A stretch of DNA of 6,963 bases from Alphaproteobacteria bacterium UBA6062. Its GTDB lineage: Bacteria; Pseudomonadota; Alphaproteobacteria; Sneathiellales; Sneathiellaceae. The stretch's first letter is position 1, and each line of letters begins with the position of its first letter. Made by a program: the position numbers and the translations under genes. Below the pieces are notes generated by a model, which did not search any database, was not told the DNA's origin, and was given only the letters and a program-made list of their open reading frames with translations. The stretch lies in NCBI GenBank assembly GCA_002428885.1, contig DIYE01000276.1:1-6963 (forward strand), given 5' to 3'. Below are positions 5,601 to 6,963 of this stretch, piece by piece.

Positions 5601-6806
5601 TTAGCGATCAGGGCTTTCGGTAATGCCCTCATCGAAAAAAGCGTCAATCATGGGGTCGGAATACCCGTACTCGGCCAACACTTCCCGGCTATGCTCTCCT
5701 AAGCGAGGCGCGTGACGGCTTGTCTCCGGCTGCGTTTCAGACCAATCCGTCGGGACGGCCATATCCCGGATTTTGCCCTCCGTCGGATGATCAAACTCCC
5801 GGAAAAACCCGACAGCGCTCAGATGGTCATCCTCAAGCAGGCTTTCCGGACTGTGAAGCGGCATGGCAGGAACATCCGCCTTGTCAAACAGATCGAGCCA
5901 TTCCCCGGTCGTCCGGGTTGCAAGCAGTTCGGCCAGTTCGGCATAAATCTCTGCGATATGCTCCGTCCGGGCTGTAATGGATTTAAAGCGAGGATCGCTA
6001 TCAAGTTCCTGTTCGCGGCCGAGCGCCTTGTAGAAAGATCGCCAGTGACGATCTGTATAAACCATGGCACAGATATACCCGTCTTTTGTCGGGAAAGGCC
6101 GACGGTCCGGATTGAGAATCCGCTTGTATCCGGCTTCGCCTTCCGAGGGAATAAAGGTCTCCCCTTCAAGGTGGTCCGCCAGGACAAAACTGGTCATCAT
6201 CTCAAACATGGGGATATCCAGTTTCTGGCCAACCCCCGTCCGTGTGCGATAATAGAGGGCGGCATTGATCTGGCCCACAGCCCACAAGGCAACGGCCCGG
6301 TCAACAATGGCAGAAGGCGCATAACGCGGTGCCCCGCCATCCGCCATATTGGCCAGCATGGGAACGGAAACGGCTCCCTGGATCAAATCATCAAAAGCCG
6401 GTTTTTTGGCATAAGGCCCGTCCTGACCAAACCCGTAAAGGCCGGCATAAATAATCTTCGGATTAGCTTTCTTTACCACATCATAGGAAAGACCCAGCCG
6501 ATCCATCACCTGGGGTCTGCGGTTATAGACCAGGATATCTGCGTCTTTGAGAAGGGTGAGCAGAGCCTTATGTCCCTCCTCTTTTTTCAGATCCAGAACC
6601 AGGCTTCTTTTGCTGCGATTGCAATTGAGATAGATCGCCCCCATACCGAGATTGCGACGGGCGCCGATAAAACGGACCGGATCTCCGCCCGGGGCTTCCA
6701 CCTTGATCACATCCGCTCCCATGTCACCGAGGATCTGGGTGGTATAGGGGCCCATCAACATGTTGGTAAGGTCGACAACCTTTACGTCGTCCAACGGTTT
6801 GGTCAT
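5601..6806 (-). CDS. CaiB/BaiF family III CoA-transferase (401 aa)
   Basis: Moves CoA from an acyl-CoA donor to a free carboxylic acid, activating it for the downstream enzymes. Length fits family III. The N-terminus PLDDVKVVDLTNMLMGPYTT and the Rossmann-like GDMGADVIKVEAPGGDPVR (27-45) are typical, as are NRSKRSLVLDLK (63-74), YGFGQDGPYAKKPAFDDLIQ (124-143) and the C-terminal small-domain text RPFPTKDGY. The acyl-carrying catalytic Asp is Asp169 in AIVDRAVALWAVGQI, the same number as in formyl-CoA transferase and CaiB. A purine-rich AAGAAG lies eight bases before the ATG, a modest ribosome site. The gene follows the dehydrogenase stop by 42 bp and precedes the hydratase by 32 bp, all on the minus strand. 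Itaconate and mesaconate CoA-transferases belong to this family, but so do many others; no residue visible here settles the substrate. Confidence 0.93.
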   Translation of the reverse strand: MTKPLDDVKVVDLTNMLMGPYTTQILGDMGADVIKVEAPGGDPVRFIGARRNLGMGAIYLNCNRSKRSLVLDLKKEEGHKALLTLLKDADILVYNRRPQVMDRLGLSYDVVKKANPKIIYAGLYGFGQDGPYAKKPAFDDLIQGAVSVPMLANMADGGAPRYAPSAIVDRAVALWAVGQINAALYYRTRTGVGQKLDIPMFEMMTSFVLADHLEGETFIPSEGEAGYKRILNPDRRPFPTKDGYICAMVYTDRHWRSFYKALGREQELDSDPRFKSITARTEHIAEIYAELAELLATRTTGEWLDLFDKADVPAMPLHSPESLLEDDHLSAVGFFREFDHPTEGKIRDMAVPTDWSETQPETSRHAPRLGEHSREVLAEYGYSDPMIDAFFDEGITESPDR

Positions 6807-6848
6807 ATCGATATCTTCTTTTTTGTTATTCTTATTCCCCTGAATAGA

Positions 6849-6963
6849 TCAGTAAGACTTCGGCAAATCCAGTGCTTTTTCGGCGAGATAGCTCAAAATC
6901 AGTTGCGGGCTGATGGGCGCGAGCCGATGGATCATGCATTCCCGCAGGTAACGTTCCACATGG
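6849..6963 (-). CDS. Acyl-CoA dehydrogenase, C-terminal tail only (gene enters from right edge)
   Basis: The last 37 residues of a minus-strand gene are visible, ending in a TGA at 6849-6851. The text VERYLRECMIHRLAPISPQL, followed by ILSYLAEKALDLPKSY, fits the final helices of acyl-CoA dehydrogenases: the 'ERxxRDxRixRI' stretch followed by a short C-terminal helix. The usual 'RIYEGTSEI' loop is replaced here by RLAPISPQLI, a variant I associate with the dehydrogenases often seen beside CaiB and MaoC genes. It would introduce an alpha,beta double bond into an acyl-CoA using FAD. The call rests on a short fragment, so subfamily and substrate are open. It lies 42 bp upstream of the CoA-transferase, on the same strand, and is probably in the same operon. 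The promoter is outside the window. Confidence 0.65.
   Translation of the reverse strand, partial: HVERYLRECMIHRLAPISPQLILSYLAEKALDLPKSY

Noticed and set aside
6807..6848. Promoter in the gap between the dehydrogenase and the CoA-transferase
   Set aside because: The 42-bp gap is A-rich on the minus strand but shows no convincing paired -35 and -10 elements; simple operon spacing explains it.

Overview
The window looks like chromosomal DNA of a Gram-negative bacterium, because it encodes a TonB-dependent outer-membrane receptor and a periplasmic binding protein with a twin-arginine-like leader. Moderate G+C and the mix of siderophore uptake and acyl-CoA genes fit an alphaproteobacterium, possibly marine, but this assignment is inference. 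No RNA gene, CRISPR array or insertion sequence was seen. Coding density is high and every gene lies in one of three transcription units.

Left unit (1-2481, minus strand): a FhuA-like siderophore receptor is followed, with a one-base stop/start overlap, by the N-terminal third or so of an iron-siderophore ABC transporter substrate-binding protein that runs off the left edge. This is the start of a ferric-siderophore import operon: the receptor crosses the outer membrane and the binding protein hands the ligand to an inner-membrane permease that presumably lies beyond the edge.

Middle (2482-3339): a 210-bp divergent intergenic region separates the receptor from a TetR/AcrR-family regulator on the plus strand. 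It holds a 26-bp near-perfect palindrome (14-bp perfect core) next to a candidate receptor promoter. It also holds a good sigma70-like promoter for the regulator, with a second, weaker palindrome at its -10/start site. The layout suggests that the TetR protein controls the receptor operon and itself.

Right unit (3355-6963, minus strand): a tight operon reading acyl-CoA dehydrogenase (C-terminal tail only), CaiB/BaiF family III CoA-transferase, MaoC-like hydratase, CitE-like CoA-ester lyase and a PaaG-like crotonase. The set has the logic of an acid-degradation pathway: CoA activation, desaturation, hydration of the enoyl-CoA, then retro-aldol/Claisen cleavage. Itaconate, mesaconate and citramalate pathways use the same trio of CoA-transferase, MaoC hydratase and CitE lyase, but the actual substrate cannot be read from the sequence. 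The unit converges on tetR with 15 bp between stop codons.

The points most worth a second look are the palindromic operator in the receptor-tetR gap (suggesting non-Fur control of siderophore uptake), the uncharacterised CoA operon, and active-site departures in two of its enzymes: a crotonase without either hydratase glutamate and a MaoC protein with Asn where the usual catalytic Asp sits.
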